64,000 nt of DNA from Hypericibacter adhaerens. Its GTDB lineage: Bacteria > Pseudomonadota > Alphaproteobacteria > Dongiales > Dongiaceae. How positions within the stretch are numbered: position 1 is the first letter of the stretch; every line of letters begins with the position of its first letter. The position numbers and the translations under genes were made by a program. The stretch lies in the NCBI RefSeq assembly GCF_008728835.1, contig NZ_CP042582.1, positions 3,894,217 through 3,958,216 of the forward strand. The letters are read 5' to 3'. Under the pieces are notes generated by a model that was given only the letters and a program-made list of their open reading frames with translations, was not told the origin of the DNA and searched no databases. Positions 1-7,645 of the stretch are shown here, in pieces.

Positions 1-1
1 C

Positions 2-76
2 AACGAGATGTGGGCCAAGGGCTCGGCCCCCTGGCAGGTCTGGCAGGAATGCAGCAGCAACCGGCTTACCGCCTGA
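2..76 (+). CDS. rfbF: Glucose-1-phosphate cytidylyltransferase, C-terminal end (partial)
   Basis: Only the last 24 codons are present, reading NEMWAKGSAPWQVWQ and ending at TGA 74-76. An ending of the type LWxxGxAPWKxW is typical of RfbF, which makes CDP-glucose from glucose-1-phosphate and CTP. The following gene encodes CDP-glucose 4,6-dehydratase and overlaps this reading frame, which fits the usual rfbF-rfbG pair. The assignment rests on this short tail and on context; the catalytic part lies before the window. Confidence 0.75.
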   Translation, partial: NEMWAKGSAPWQVWQECSSNRLTA

Positions 77-1128
77 ACCCCGATTTCTGGCGCAACCGAC
101 GTGTCCTCGTCACCGGCCATACCGGCTTCACCGGCGGCTGGCTCAGCCTCTGGCTCGCCCGCATGGGCGCCAAGGTCACCGGCTATGCGCTGGCGCCGGA
201 AGCGCCCTCCCTCTTCGCCTCGCTCGAGCTCGAGCGCGACCTGATCTCGAACATCGCCGATCTCACCGACCGCACCATGCTGGAAAGCGCCGTGCGCGTG
301 GCCCGGCCCGAGATCGTGATCCACCTGGCGGCCCAGGCGCTGGTGCGCCAGGCCCATGCGACGCCGGTCGAGACCTTCGCCACCAACGTCATGGGCACGG
401 TCAACCTGCTCGAGGCCCTGCGCGGCGTCGACAGCGTCCAGGCGGTCGTGGCGGTCACCTCCGACAAGGTCTATCTCAACCGCAGCCTCAAGCGCGGCTA
501 TCACGAGGACGATCCGCTGGGCGGTCGCGAGCCCTACAGCGCCAGCAAGGCCTGCGCCGAGATCGCGGTCGAGGCCTATCGTCACTCCTATTTCGCCGCG
601 AACGGCCCGGCGATCGCCACCGCGCGCGCCGGCAACATCGTCGGCGGCGGCGACTGGGCGGCGGACCGGCTGGTGCCGGACGCGATCCGCGCCTTCGAAG
701 CCGGCAATGCGCTGCGCATCCGCAACCCCAACGCGACCCGTCCCTGGCAGCATGTGCTGGAAGCGGCTTGCGGCTATCTGACCTTGGCCGAACGGCTGGT
801 CGAGGCGCCGGAGGCAAACAGCGGCGGCTGGAACTTCGGGCCCAATCACGACGACAACCGCTCGGTCGCCTGGATCGCCGACGAGATGGTGAAGCTCTGG
901 GGCCAGGGTGCCGCCTGGCATCTCGAGAATCGCGTGGACGCGCCCTTCGAGGAGCAGCTGCTGGCGGTCAATGCCGACAAGGCGGCGAGCCGGCTCGGCT
1001 GGCGCACGCGCTGGAACGTCGAGGAAGCGCTGCAGCGCACCGTCCCCTGGTATCGCGCCCAGCTCGGCGACCGGCCGATGCGGCGCCTGTCGCTGGATCA
1101 GATCGAGGAATATGCCGATGCTGCCTAG
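49..1128 (+). CDS. rfbG: CDP-glucose 4,6-dehydratase
   Basis: A 359-residue extended short-chain dehydrogenase that converts CDP-glucose to CDP-4-keto-6-deoxyglucose in the cytoplasm, the entry to CDP-linked deoxysugars of surface glycans. The NAD-binding motif TGHTGFTGG lies near residues 22-30. The catalytic YSASK has Tyr about 163 and Lys about 167, and NPNATRPWQHV follows, as in this family. A GTG at position 10 would add 13 residues inside rfbF that do not resemble the family. The ATG at 49 starts just ahead of the conserved NPDFWRNRRVLVTG block and is preferred. The gene overlaps rfbF by 28 nt and the next gene by 11 nt, so the operon is tightly coupled. Confidence 0.93.
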   Translation: MQQQPAYRLNPDFWRNRRVLVTGHTGFTGGWLSLWLARMGAKVTGYALAPEAPSLFASLELERDLISNIADLTDRTMLESAVRVARPEIVIHLAAQALVRQAHATPVETFATNVMGTVNLLEALRGVDSVQAVVAVTSDKVYLNRSLKRGYHEDDPLGGREPYSASKACAEIAVEAYRHSYFAANGPAIATARAGNIVGGGDWAADRLVPDAIRAFEAGNALRIRNPNATRPWQHVLEAACGYLTLAERLVEAPEANSGGWNFGPNHDDNRSVAWIADEMVKLWGQGAAWHLENRVDAPFEEQLLAVNADKAASRLGWRTRWNVEEALQRTVPWYRAQLGDRPMRRLSLDQIEEYADAA

Positions 1129-2404
1129 CTCGATGCGGCTCAAGGCGAAGCGCGACCCGCGCTCGGCGCCCGCCGTCGCCCTGCCCTCCTGCCGCTTCTG
1201 CGGCTCGCCGCTGTCGCACCTCTTCGTCGATCTGGGCGCCCAGCCGCCCTCGAACGCCTATCTCGAGCCGGCCGCGCTCGGCCGCATGGAAGCGACCTTC
1301 CCGCTCAAGGCGCATGTCTGCGAGCGCTGCTTCCTGGTGCAGCTCGAGGCCTTCCAGACGCCCGACGAGATCTTCGGGCATTATGCCTATTTCTCCTCCT
1401 TCTCGCAGAGCTGGCTCGACCATGCCCAGCGCTACGCCAACCAGGCGATCCAGCGCTTCAAGCTCGGCGGCGAAAGCCAGGTGATCGAGGTCGCCAGCAA
1501 TGACGGCTATCTGCTGCAATATTTCCGCGCCGCTGGGATCCCGGTGCTGGGCGTGGAGCCGGCCGAAAACGTCGCCGCCGTCGCGCGCGGGCGCGGCATC
1601 GCCACCGTCAGCCTCTTCTTCGGCCGCCAGACGGCGCAGCAGCTGGTGCGCGAGGGCCGGCAGGCCGATCTGCTGATCGGCAACAACGTCTTCGCCCATG
1701 TGCCCGACCTCAACGACTTCACCGCCGGCCTCGCCATGGCGCTGAAGCCGACCGGCACGCTCACCCTCGAGTTCCCGCATCTGCTGCGCCTCATCGAGGA
1801 TTGCCAGTTCGACACCATCTATCACGAGCATTTCTCCTATTTCTCGCTGACCACGGCGGAGAAGGTGCTGGCGGCGCACGACCTGACCGTCACCGACGTC
1901 GAGGAGCTGCCGACCCATGGCGGCTCGCTGCGGCTCTATGCGCAGCATCGGGGGGTGGCCCTGCCCGGCCCCGCGGTCCAGGCCCTGCGCGCCCGCGAGG
2001 CCAAGGCCGGCATCATCGACATCTCGGCCTATCGCGGCTTCGCCGAGCGCACCGCCAAGGTGAAACGCGAGCTGCTCCGCTTCCTGATCGACGCCAAGGA
2101 ATCCGGCAAGCATGTCGTGGGCTATGGCGCCGCGGCCAAGGGCAACACGCTGCTCAATTATTGCGGCGTGCGCGGCGACCTCCTCGACTATGTCGTCGAT
2201 CTGAGCCCGCACAAGCAGGGCCGGTATCTGCCCGGCAGCCGCCTGCCGATCCTCGCGCCCGACGCGCTGGCCCAGACCCGGCCGGATTATGTGCTGATCC
2301 TGCCCTGGAACCTGGCCTCGGAGATCGAGCAGTCCATGGGCCATATCCGCGAGTGGGGCGGGCGTTTCGTCACCGCGATCCCGCGCCTCGCCATCCGGCC
2401 ATGA
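1118..2404 (+). CDS. Sugar-nucleotide C-methyltransferase (class I SAM-dependent, zinc-binding N terminus)
   Basis: A 428-residue protein of the NovU/TylC3-like C-methyltransferase family, which adds a methyl branch to a nucleotide-linked ketosugar. The N-terminal zinc site has C25-x2-C28 and C68-x2-C71. The SAM-binding motif VIEVASNDGYLL lies near residues 118-130. The family block YHEHFSYFSL and a C-terminal domain with GYGAAAKGNTLLN follow. ATG 1118 is chosen because GAGGAA ends 7 nt upstream; ATG 1133 is an alternative. The substrate is inferred from rfbG upstream and the 3,5-epimerase downstream, suggesting a branched CDP-deoxysugar. Confidence 0.88.
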   Translation: MLPSSMRLKAKRDPRSAPAVALPSCRFCGSPLSHLFVDLGAQPPSNAYLEPAALGRMEATFPLKAHVCERCFLVQLEAFQTPDEIFGHYAYFSSFSQSWLDHAQRYANQAIQRFKLGGESQVIEVASNDGYLLQYFRAAGIPVLGVEPAENVAAVARGRGIATVSLFFGRQTAQQLVREGRQADLLIGNNVFAHVPDLNDFTAGLAMALKPTGTLTLEFPHLLRLIEDCQFDTIYHEHFSYFSLTTAEKVLAAHDLTVTDVEELPTHGGSLRLYAQHRGVALPGPAVQALRAREAKAGIIDISAYRGFAERTAKVKRELLRFLIDAKESGKHVVGYGAAAKGNTLLNYCGVRGDLLDYVVDLSPHKQGRYLPGSRLPILAPDALAQTRPDYVLILPWNLASEIEQSMGHIREWGGRFVTAIPRLAIRP

Positions 2405-2958
2405 TCTTCCAGGAGACCGGGCTCGCGGGCGCCTGGCTGATCGAGCCGGAGCCGCAGCGCGACGAGCGCGGCCTCTTCGCGCGCACATGGTCGGTCGCCG
2501 AGTTCCGCGAACGCGGCCTGGCGACGGCGTTCGACCATTGCGCCACCTCCTTCAACGAGCGGCCGGGCACGTTGCGCGGCCTGCATTACCAGACGGGCGG
2601 CGAGCCCGAGATCAAGCTCATCCGCTGCACCCGCGGCCGGATCTTCGACGTGATCGTGGATCTGCGGCCGGGCTCGGCGACCTATCGGCGCTGGTTCGCG
2701 ACCGAGCTCACCCAGGACAATCGCCGCCTGGTCTATGCGTCCGCGGGTTTCGCCCACGGATTCCAGAGCCTGGAGCCGGCCTCGGAGGTCTTCTACCAGA
2801 TCACCGCCGGCTTCCGGCCCGAGCTGCAGCGTGGCCTGCGCTGGAACGATCCGGCGCTGGCGATTGCATGGCCGGCCGCGGCCAGCCGCGTCATCTCCGC
2901 CCGCGACCAGGCCCTGCCCTTCCTCGAATCCGCCCGCGAGGCCGCATGTACACCGTGA
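2401..2958 (+). CDS. rfbC: dTDP-4-dehydrorhamnose 3,5-epimerase-like sugar epimerase
   Basis: A 185-residue cupin-fold epimerase of the RmlC/RfbC family, close to the usual 180-190 residues. The catalytic His lies in LRGLHYQ at about residue 62 and the conserved Tyr in EVFYQIT at about residue 132; AGFAHGFQ is also present. In this operon the substrate is more likely a CDP-4-ketosugar than the dTDP sugar of the family name, because the dehydratase beside it is the CDP-glucose type. Its start overlaps the methyltransferase stop (ATGA). Confidence 0.87.
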   Translation: MIFQETGLAGAWLIEPEPQRDERGLFARTWSVAEFRERGLATAFDHCATSFNERPGTLRGLHYQTGGEPEIKLIRCTRGRIFDVIVDLRPGSATYRRWFATELTQDNRRLVYASAGFAHGFQSLEPASEVFYQITAGFRPELQRGLRWNDPALAIAWPAAASRVISARDQALPFLESAREAACTP

Positions 2959-3764
2959 TCGGCGCGCAAGGCTTCGTCGGCTCGCATCTGGCGCGCTATC
3001 TCGCCGGCGCCCGGCGCATCGCCCCCTTCACGCCCGAGAAAGGCAGCCCCGCCCTGTTCTCGCGGCCGCTCGGCCATGTGTTCTACTGCGCCGGGCTCAC
3101 CAACGATTTCCTCCAGCGGCCCTTCGATACCGTCGAGGCCCATGTCACGCTGTTCGCCCGCCTGCTCAAGGAAGCGGCCTTCGACAGCATGACCTATCTC
3201 TCCTCGACCCGCCTCTATGACAGCGGCGGCCCGACCGGGAACGAGGAGGACACGCTCGAGCTCAATCCCAACGAGCCACGCCATCTCTACGATCTGAGCA
3301 AGGCCTTGGGCGAGAATCTCTGCCAGACGGCGGGCCGCAAGAACGTGCGCGCCGTGCGGCTGGCTTGCGTCTATGCGGACGATCTCGAAGCCGACATCTT
3401 CCTCCATCGCGTGATCCTGGCCGCCAAGCAGGGCGGCCCGCTCAAGATGGGCGTGAGCCCGGATTCGGCGCGCGACTATATCCATGTCGACGACGTGCTG
3501 CCGATCCTGCTCGCGATCGCCGAGCGCGGCCGGCGTCCGCTCTACAATCTCGCCAGCGGCGCCAATGTCTCCAATGCCGAGCTCTTCAAGCTGCTGTTCC
3601 GCCTGACCGGCTGGCAGCTCGAGGCGACGCAGCCGCCCTCGGGCGATCCGACGCCGGTGATCGACATCCAGGCCATCCTCGAGGATTTCGCGATCCGGCC
3701 GAAATTCCTCGGCGACCGCCTGCCCGGCATGCTGCGGCAGAAGCCCACCCTGGGCGCGGCCTGA
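2946..3764 (+). CDS. NAD-dependent epimerase/dehydratase (sugar-nucleotide ketoreductase, SDR)
   Basis: A 272-residue extended SDR. It begins MYTVIGAQGFVGSHLARYL, a GxxGFxG nucleotide-binding motif at the extreme N terminus. The catalytic pair lies in LYDLSKALGE (Y-x3-K), with SSTRLYD upstream and RDYIHVDDV downstream, as in this fold. By position it is the probable terminal 4-ketoreductase for the branched deoxysugar, but the exact product cannot be read from the sequence. It overlaps the previous gene by 13 nt, so translation is probably coupled. Confidence 0.85.
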   Translation: MYTVIGAQGFVGSHLARYLAGARRIAPFTPEKGSPALFSRPLGHVFYCAGLTNDFLQRPFDTVEAHVTLFARLLKEAAFDSMTYLSSTRLYDSGGPTGNEEDTLELNPNEPRHLYDLSKALGENLCQTAGRKNVRAVRLACVYADDLEADIFLHRVILAAKQGGPLKMGVSPDSARDYIHVDDVLPILLAIAERGRRPLYNLASGANVSNAELFKLLFRLTGWQLEATQPPSGDPTPVIDIQAILEDFAIRPKFLGDRLPGMLRQKPTLGAA

Positions 3765-3769
3765 CCCCC

Positions 3770-4417
3770 ATGGAGCTCGCCGGCATCACCCGCGACGGCC
3801 TCGCCGATTATTTGGCGCGCCAGCTCGACCATTTCTTTCCCGATGGAGCCGCGGATACGCGCGCCGGCATCGCCCGCGACCTGGGCGAGGCGCTGGGCCG
3901 GCTCAACCGCTGCATCAATGCGGTCAGGATGTGGCCGCAGGGCCGTTTCCACTATCTCCATTCCGAGCAGAACACGATCTTCCTCGCCTATCTCGCCAAC
4001 ACGGTCTGGCGCAACCGGCAGGACACGGCGCTCGCCACCAAGCTGTTCTATCTCAACAAGAGCCTGAACGGCTTCCACTGCTTCTACGACACCGAGCTGC
4101 CGGAGCGTTTCTTCGTCGGCCATTCGGTCGGCATCGTGCTGGTGCGGCTGAAATACCCGGAATATTTCGCGATCTACCAGAACTGCACGGTCGGCAAGAA
4201 CCACGGCGCCGCCCCGGTGCTGGAGGAAGGCGTCGTGATGTATCCCGGCAGCGCCATCATCGGCGATTGCCATGTCGGCCCCCGCAGCTATATCGCGCAA
4301 GGCTGCTCGCTGGTCGACGCCGACAGCCCGGGCCATTGCCTGGTCTTCAACGCCGACCGCAAGCCCGTCTTCAAGACGCCCAAGCACGATATCCTCGCCG
4401 ACCTGTTCCGGCTCTGA
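3770..4417 (+). CDS. Serine acetyltransferase-like hexapeptide-repeat acyltransferase
   Basis: A 215-residue protein with an alpha-helical N-terminal half followed by left-handed beta-helix repeats (VVMYPGSAIIGDCHVGPRSYIAQGCSL). GKNHGAAP carries the His expected in the CysE-like acyltransferase active site. It is shorter than housekeeping CysE and lies 5 nt after the sugar-modifying genes, so O- or N-acetylation of the sugar or glycan is more likely than cysteine synthesis. The next gene on this strand is 800 nt away, so this is probably the last gene of the sugar operon. Confidence 0.78.
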   Translation: MELAGITRDGLADYLARQLDHFFPDGAADTRAGIARDLGEALGRLNRCINAVRMWPQGRFHYLHSEQNTIFLAYLANTVWRNRQDTALATKLFYLNKSLNGFHCFYDTELPERFFVGHSVGIVLVRLKYPEYFAIYQNCTVGKNHGAAPVLEEGVVMYPGSAIIGDCHVGPRSYIAQGCSLVDADSPGHCLVFNADRKPVFKTPKHDILADLFRL

Positions 4418-4478
4418 GCCGACACACATCCTCCTAGCGCCCTCCCCCCGGAAGATGGCCAGGGGCTTTTGCGGATTC

Positions 4479-4710
4479 GCCTCAGAACAGGGCCGATTCA
4501 AGGATCGCCAGCCCTCGAGCCGGGCGATGGCCGACGCGGTATCGGCCTCAGAACAGGGCCGATTCAAGGATCGCCAGCCCCCGCTCATTGACGCGCCGAT
4601 TGAAGCCTGCGCCTCAGAACAGGGCCGATTCAAGGATCGCCAGCCGCAGCGCGCCACAGTCTTCGCACTCGACCGGCCTCAGAACAGGGCCGATTCAAGG
4701 ATCGCCAGCC
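4479..4710. CRISPR. Short CRISPR array: four identical 35-nt repeats, three spacers
   Basis: Repeats begin GCCTCAGAACAG and end ATCGCCAGCC, at 4479-4513, 4545-4579, 4611-4645 and 4676-4710. All four are identical over 35 nt. The following base is C, C, G and C, so a 36-nt unit is possible. The spacers (4514-4544, 4580-4610, 4646-4675) are 31, 31 and 30 nt and unrelated to each other. The repeat can fold through GG-C-CGAT / ATCGCC with loop TCAAGG. No cas gene lies in the window, so type and activity are unknown. A 36-nt repeat with 30-nt spacers would fit type II or V, but that is inference. Confidence 0.87.
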
Positions 4711-4860
4711 CGAAATTGATCCAATCCTTTGTAAATACCCTACTTTCCTGTCTGATGGGTTCTCGAAAAACAAGCTCGGAACAGGAACCTATCAGGCAAC
4801 TATCAGGCGCCTGACGGAGGAGCCGCGCCCCCGCGAGATCGCCCAAGGGTAACTTTTAGT
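4711..4860. promoter_or_regulatory. AT-richer flank of the CRISPR array, candidate leader
   Basis: This stretch is clearly more AT-rich than its surroundings, with runs such as TTTGTAAATACCCTACTTTCC and GAAAAACAAGC, and lies directly against repeat four. It also has a short direct repeat, CTATCAGG, at 4790-4797 and 4800-4807. CRISPR leaders are usually AT-rich and abut the newest repeat, so transcription leftward on the minus strand is the likelier direction. All repeats are identical, so no worn repeat is available to confirm the polarity. Confidence 0.35.
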
Positions 4861-4863
4861 TTA

Positions 4864-4878
4864 GAACAAAATAGGAAC
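4864..4878. promoter_or_regulatory. LexA (SOS)-like box GAAC-N7-GAAC
   Basis: GAACAAAATAGGAAC matches the direct-repeat operator of alphaproteobacterial LexA (GTTC-N7-GTTC on the other strand) with exact 7-nt spacing. It lies between the array flank and the Rieske gene. I see no SOS gene beside it: rightward, 4879-5222 holds only short open frames and a C-rich hairpin, and leftward comes the CRISPR array. It may be a relic or may act on array transcription. Confidence 0.4.
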
Positions 4879-5013
4879 AATATCCAGCGGGAAGTTCCAA
4901 TCGGATGACGTCGCCCGAGGCCAAGCCACGAACTCCATTCATGGGCATGGCGCGCTTTCTTCACCCCCTCGAGGACAGAGCTATCGCATTTGACGACGCG
5001 CCTTGAGGTTTTG

Positions 5014-5040
5014 CCCCCTCCCCAAAAGTTGGGAGAGGGG
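5014..5040. repeat. C-rich extragenic hairpin (CCCCTCCCC / GGGAGAGGGG)
   Basis: CCCCCTCCCCAAAAGTTGGGAGAGGGG can form an imperfect stem. Related CCCCTCCC/GGGAGGGG hairpins recur at 6495-6517, 6684-6705, 6725-6743, 29581-29603 and 29661-29682, always between genes. This looks like a dispersed extragenic repeat family of the genome. The rest of 4879-5222 shows no convincing gene. Confidence 0.5.
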
Positions 5041-5222
5041 CTTGAGCGTTCTTCGTGATGCGGCTCGATTTCCTGGCAGGCATCCGGCCGGGCGTCCTCG
5101 CCCGCCTTCCTGGTGCCCATCGGCACCAGACGGGCCTCCTTGAGCAGCCTGCCGGCATCCCTAGACTGGAAGGAGTCGAAGCCTGACGAGTGATACCGAG
5201 CGGGACGGGAGAGAGGTTGGCC

Positions 5223-6362
5223 ATGGCACCGAGAGACGACGCGCAGCCGGCAACGGTGGCGCATTTCGATCCCGATCCGCTGCGCTCCCGCAGCATGCCC
5301 GGAACCTACTATTACGATCCCGGCATCTATGAGCGCGAAAGGCGGGCGATCTTCCACCGCACCTGGCAGTATGTCGGCCATCGCTCGATGCTGCCCGCGC
5401 CCGGCAGCTATATTGTGCGCGAGATCGCGGATCAGAGCGTGCTCCTGCTGCGCGACCGCCAGGGCGAGATCCGGGCCTTCTTCAATGTCTGCCAGCATCG
5501 CGCCCACCGGCTGCTCGAGGGCGAGGGCCGGCTCAATTCCGCGGTCGTCACCTGCCCCTACCATGCCTGGGCCTACGACTTGGCCGGCACGCTGCGCAAC
5601 GCCCGCGGCAGCGAGAAGATGACCGGCTTCGACAAGTCGGCCTTCTCGCTGGAGCCGGTCCGGCTCGATTCCTTCCTGGGCTTCCTCTTCGTCAATCTCG
5701 ACGGCAAGGCGTCGCCCTTCGCCGAGGTGGGCGGGGCGCTGGCGGCGGAAGTCGCTTCCTTCTCGCCCCAGGCGGCCGATCTCAAATGCGTCTATCGGAG
5801 GGACTATCCGCTCAAGGCCAACTGGAAGAACTCGGTCGAGAATTTCTCGGAATGCTTCCATTGCCCGGTCTCGCACCGGACGCTGGTCGAAGGCGCGCTC
5901 GATTATCCCTCCTACCGGATCACGACCCATCCCCATCACCACAGCCACCGCAGCCGCGACAAGGGCGAGGAGCAGGGTTACGGCACCAGGACCACGCTGG
6001 CCGCGAAGCAGAACGAGTTCGGCAGCTGGCTGCTCTGGCCCAACTGGTGCATCGAGGTCTATCCGGGCGGCAACCTGACCGTGTTCCACCATGTGCCGGC
6101 GGGACCCGAGCAGACGATCCAGAAGGTCGAATGGTATTTCCCGCAAGACCCGCCGACGACCGAGGAGCAGGAGGTCATCGACTTCGTCCATGGCGTCCGG
6201 CTCGAGGACATCCCGATCTGCGAGAGCGTGCAGCAGGGCCAGCACAGCCTGGGCTACCGCCAGGGCCGCTTCGTGGTCGATGCCGAGCGCTCGGAGATCA
6301 GCGAGCACGCCGTACACGACTTCCAGGTGAAGGTGCTGCGGGCGCTGGGAGATATTGGGTGA
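5223..6362 (+). CDS. Rieske non-haem iron oxygenase, large (alpha) subunit
   Basis: A 379-residue aromatic-ring-hydroxylating dioxygenase alpha-subunit homologue. The Rieske [2Fe-2S] site is C90-x-H92 with C111-x2-H114 (CQHRAH, TCPYHAW). The catalytic domain has NWKNSVENFSECFHCPVSH, giving the two His ligands of the mononuclear iron. No beta subunit, ferredoxin or reductase gene is adjacent, so electrons must come from elsewhere; members of this family also act on quaternary amines such as carnitine or glycine betaine. ATG 5223 follows GAGAGAGG; the upstream GTG 5190 lacks such a site. Confidence 0.9.
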   Translation: MAPRDDAQPATVAHFDPDPLRSRSMPGTYYYDPGIYERERRAIFHRTWQYVGHRSMLPAPGSYIVREIADQSVLLLRDRQGEIRAFFNVCQHRAHRLLEGEGRLNSAVVTCPYHAWAYDLAGTLRNARGSEKMTGFDKSAFSLEPVRLDSFLGFLFVNLDGKASPFAEVGGALAAEVASFSPQAADLKCVYRRDYPLKANWKNSVENFSECFHCPVSHRTLVEGALDYPSYRITTHPHHHSHRSRDKGEEQGYGTRTTLAAKQNEFGSWLLWPNWCIEVYPGGNLTVFHHVPAGPEQTIQKVEWYFPQDPPTTEEQEVIDFVHGVRLEDIPICESVQQGQHSLGYRQGRFVVDAERSEISEHAVHDFQVKVLRALGDIG

Positions 6363-6430
6363 GATAAAGTGATCTCTTCCTCTCCCCTTTCTTGAAGGAG
6401 AGAGAGTGAGCATCTGTGGGAACGTGCGTT

Positions 6431-6513
6431 GACTCGTTCGTCATCCCCGCGAAAGCGCGTGTGAAGAAATCGACGAAGCCAAAGAACTTTCTCGCCCCCT
6501 CCCCTTGCGGGAG
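6431..6513. repeat. Left arm of an extragenic ~83-bp inverted repeat
   Basis: This arm begins GACTCGTTCGTCATCCCCGC and ends CCCTTGCGGGAG. The reverse complement of 6725-6807 matches it with about five mismatches in 83 positions. The arm joins a TCATCCCCGCGAAAG REP-like sequence to the C-rich hairpin also seen at other sites. It lies after the Rieske stop and before the SDR gene, with about 210 nt between the arms. A REP pair or MITE-like element is likely. Confidence 0.75.
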
Positions 6514-6640
6514 GGGGTTGGGGGGAGGGGAGATGCCGCGCAAGGTCTTGGCAAAAAGGCAGAGCCGACCGGCTCCGCGTTCGTTCGCTTGGCGCCAAAC
6601 CTTCCGAGGCCAAGCCTCTGGCCCTGGAGAGATGGTTGAT

Positions 6641-6661
6641 CGCTATGATGCCCTCATAGCG
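6641..6661. terminator. Perfect 8-bp hairpin, CGCTATGA-N5-TCATAGCG
   Basis: The arms at 6641-6648 and 6654-6661 pair perfectly around TGCCC. It sits inside the space between the two large inverted-repeat arms, between the Rieske and SDR genes. No T-run follows, so it is only a possible terminator and may instead belong to the repeat element. Confidence 0.35.
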
Positions 6662-6683
6662 CCTGTGGCACCCCTCCCCCTAC

Positions 6684-6705
6684 CCCCTCCCGCAAGGAGA
6701 GGGGG
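6684..6705. repeat. C-rich extragenic hairpin
   Basis: CCCCCTCCC pairs with GAGAGGGGG around GCAAG. It is another copy of the hairpin family noted at 5014-5040 and lies directly before the right inverted-repeat arm. The space 6363-6864 therefore holds repeat material and no gene that I can support. Confidence 0.45.
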
Positions 6706-6724
6706 CTTGAGTGCTTGCTACGTG

Positions 6725-6807
6725 CTCCCGCAAGGGGAGGGGGCGAGAGAGTTCTTTGGCTTCGCCGATTTCTTCACACGCTCTTTCGCGGGGATGACGA
6801 ATGAGTG
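6725..6807. repeat. Right arm of the extragenic ~83-bp inverted repeat
   Basis: This is the reverse complement of 6431-6513 with about five mismatches. It starts CTCCCGCAAGGGGAGGGGG and ends GGGGATGACGAATGAGTGA. It ends 58 nt before the SDR start, so a folded transcript through both arms would place a long hairpin just ahead of that gene. Confidence 0.75.
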
Positions 6808-6864
6808 AATGAGTCCACTCTTGAACGCGTGTCGATGCCCTGGCGCGGGTGGAGAGGAAGTAAA

Positions 6865-7626
6865 ATGGCTCGGCTGCAAGACAAGATCGCGATCGTCACC
6901 GGCGGCTCGCGCGGGATCGGGCGGGCGATCGTCGAGCGCTTCCTGGCCGAGGGCGCCCGCGTGGCCACGACGTCGCAGAGCGAACCCAAGACGCCCTTCC
7001 CCGCCGACGAGCGGCTCGTCTGGCTTCAGGCCGATATGTCGCGCGCCGACGATGTCGAGCGGCTGTTCGCCGCCGCGGGCGATCGCTTTGGCGGCGTCGA
7101 CATCCTGGTGAACAATGCGGGCCTCCAGCTCGAGCGGACCATCGAGCAGACGAGCGAGGCGGAGTGGGACCGCGTGATGGCGGTCAACCTCAAATCCGTC
7201 TTCCTCTGCAGCCGCGCCGCGATTCCGGCCTTTCGCCGGCGCGGCGGCGGGGTCATCGTCAATATCGGCTCCTATGACGGGTTCGTGGCCGATCCGAACC
7301 TCGCCGCCTATTGCGCCTCCAAGGGCGGCGTCCATGCGCTCACCCGCGCGGTCGCTGTCGACCATGGCAAGGACCGCATCCGCTGCAACGCGATCTGCCC
7401 CGGCTGGATCGAGACCGACATGCTGGAGGCCTATTACCGGAGCCTGCCCGACCCGGCCGAAGCCCGGCGCCGGATCGGCGCGATCCATCCGGCGGGCCAT
7501 ACCGGCAAGCCCGTGGACATCGCGGCCCTCGCCCTCTGGCTCGCCTCGGACGAGGCCGCCTTCGTCACCGGCCAGCTCTTCACCGCCGATGGCGGGCTGA
7601 CCGCCCAGGCGCCCCAGCCGCGCTGA
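6865..7626 (+). CDS. Short-chain dehydrogenase/reductase (classical SDR)
   Basis: A 253-residue classical SDR, probably NAD(P)-dependent and cytoplasmic. It has TGGSRGIG at residues 12-19, NNAG, an active-site YCASK with Tyr149 and Lys153, and PGWIETDM after the active site. GGAGAGGAAG 5-14 nt upstream of ATG 6865 fixes the start. Family members oxidise sugars, alcohols or 3-oxoacyl chains, and the substrate cannot be told here. It stands alone, converging on the acyltransferase gene that ends at 7646, with only 19 nt between stops. Confidence 0.88.
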   Translation: MARLQDKIAIVTGGSRGIGRAIVERFLAEGARVATTSQSEPKTPFPADERLVWLQADMSRADDVERLFAAAGDRFGGVDILVNNAGLQLERTIEQTSEAEWDRVMAVNLKSVFLCSRAAIPAFRRRGGGVIVNIGSYDGFVADPNLAAYCASKGGVHALTRAVAVDHGKDRIRCNAICPGWIETDMLEAYYRSLPDPAEARRRIGAIHPAGHTGKPVDIAALALWLASDEAAFVTGQLFTADGGLTAQAPQPR

Positions 7627-7645
7627 GCCCGGCCGTGCCCAAGCC

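Noticed and set aside
3542-4657. 371-residue minus-strand open frame containing repeated GWRSLNRPCSEA units
   Set aside because: The repeated peptide is the translation of the CRISPR repeats, and the rest is antisense to the acyltransferase gene.
4858-4889. Possible tracrRNA anti-repeat near the CRISPR array
   Set aside because: AGAACA and CAGC match the repeat, but the middle does not pair. The exact GAAC-N7-GAAC spacing is better explained as a LexA-type box.
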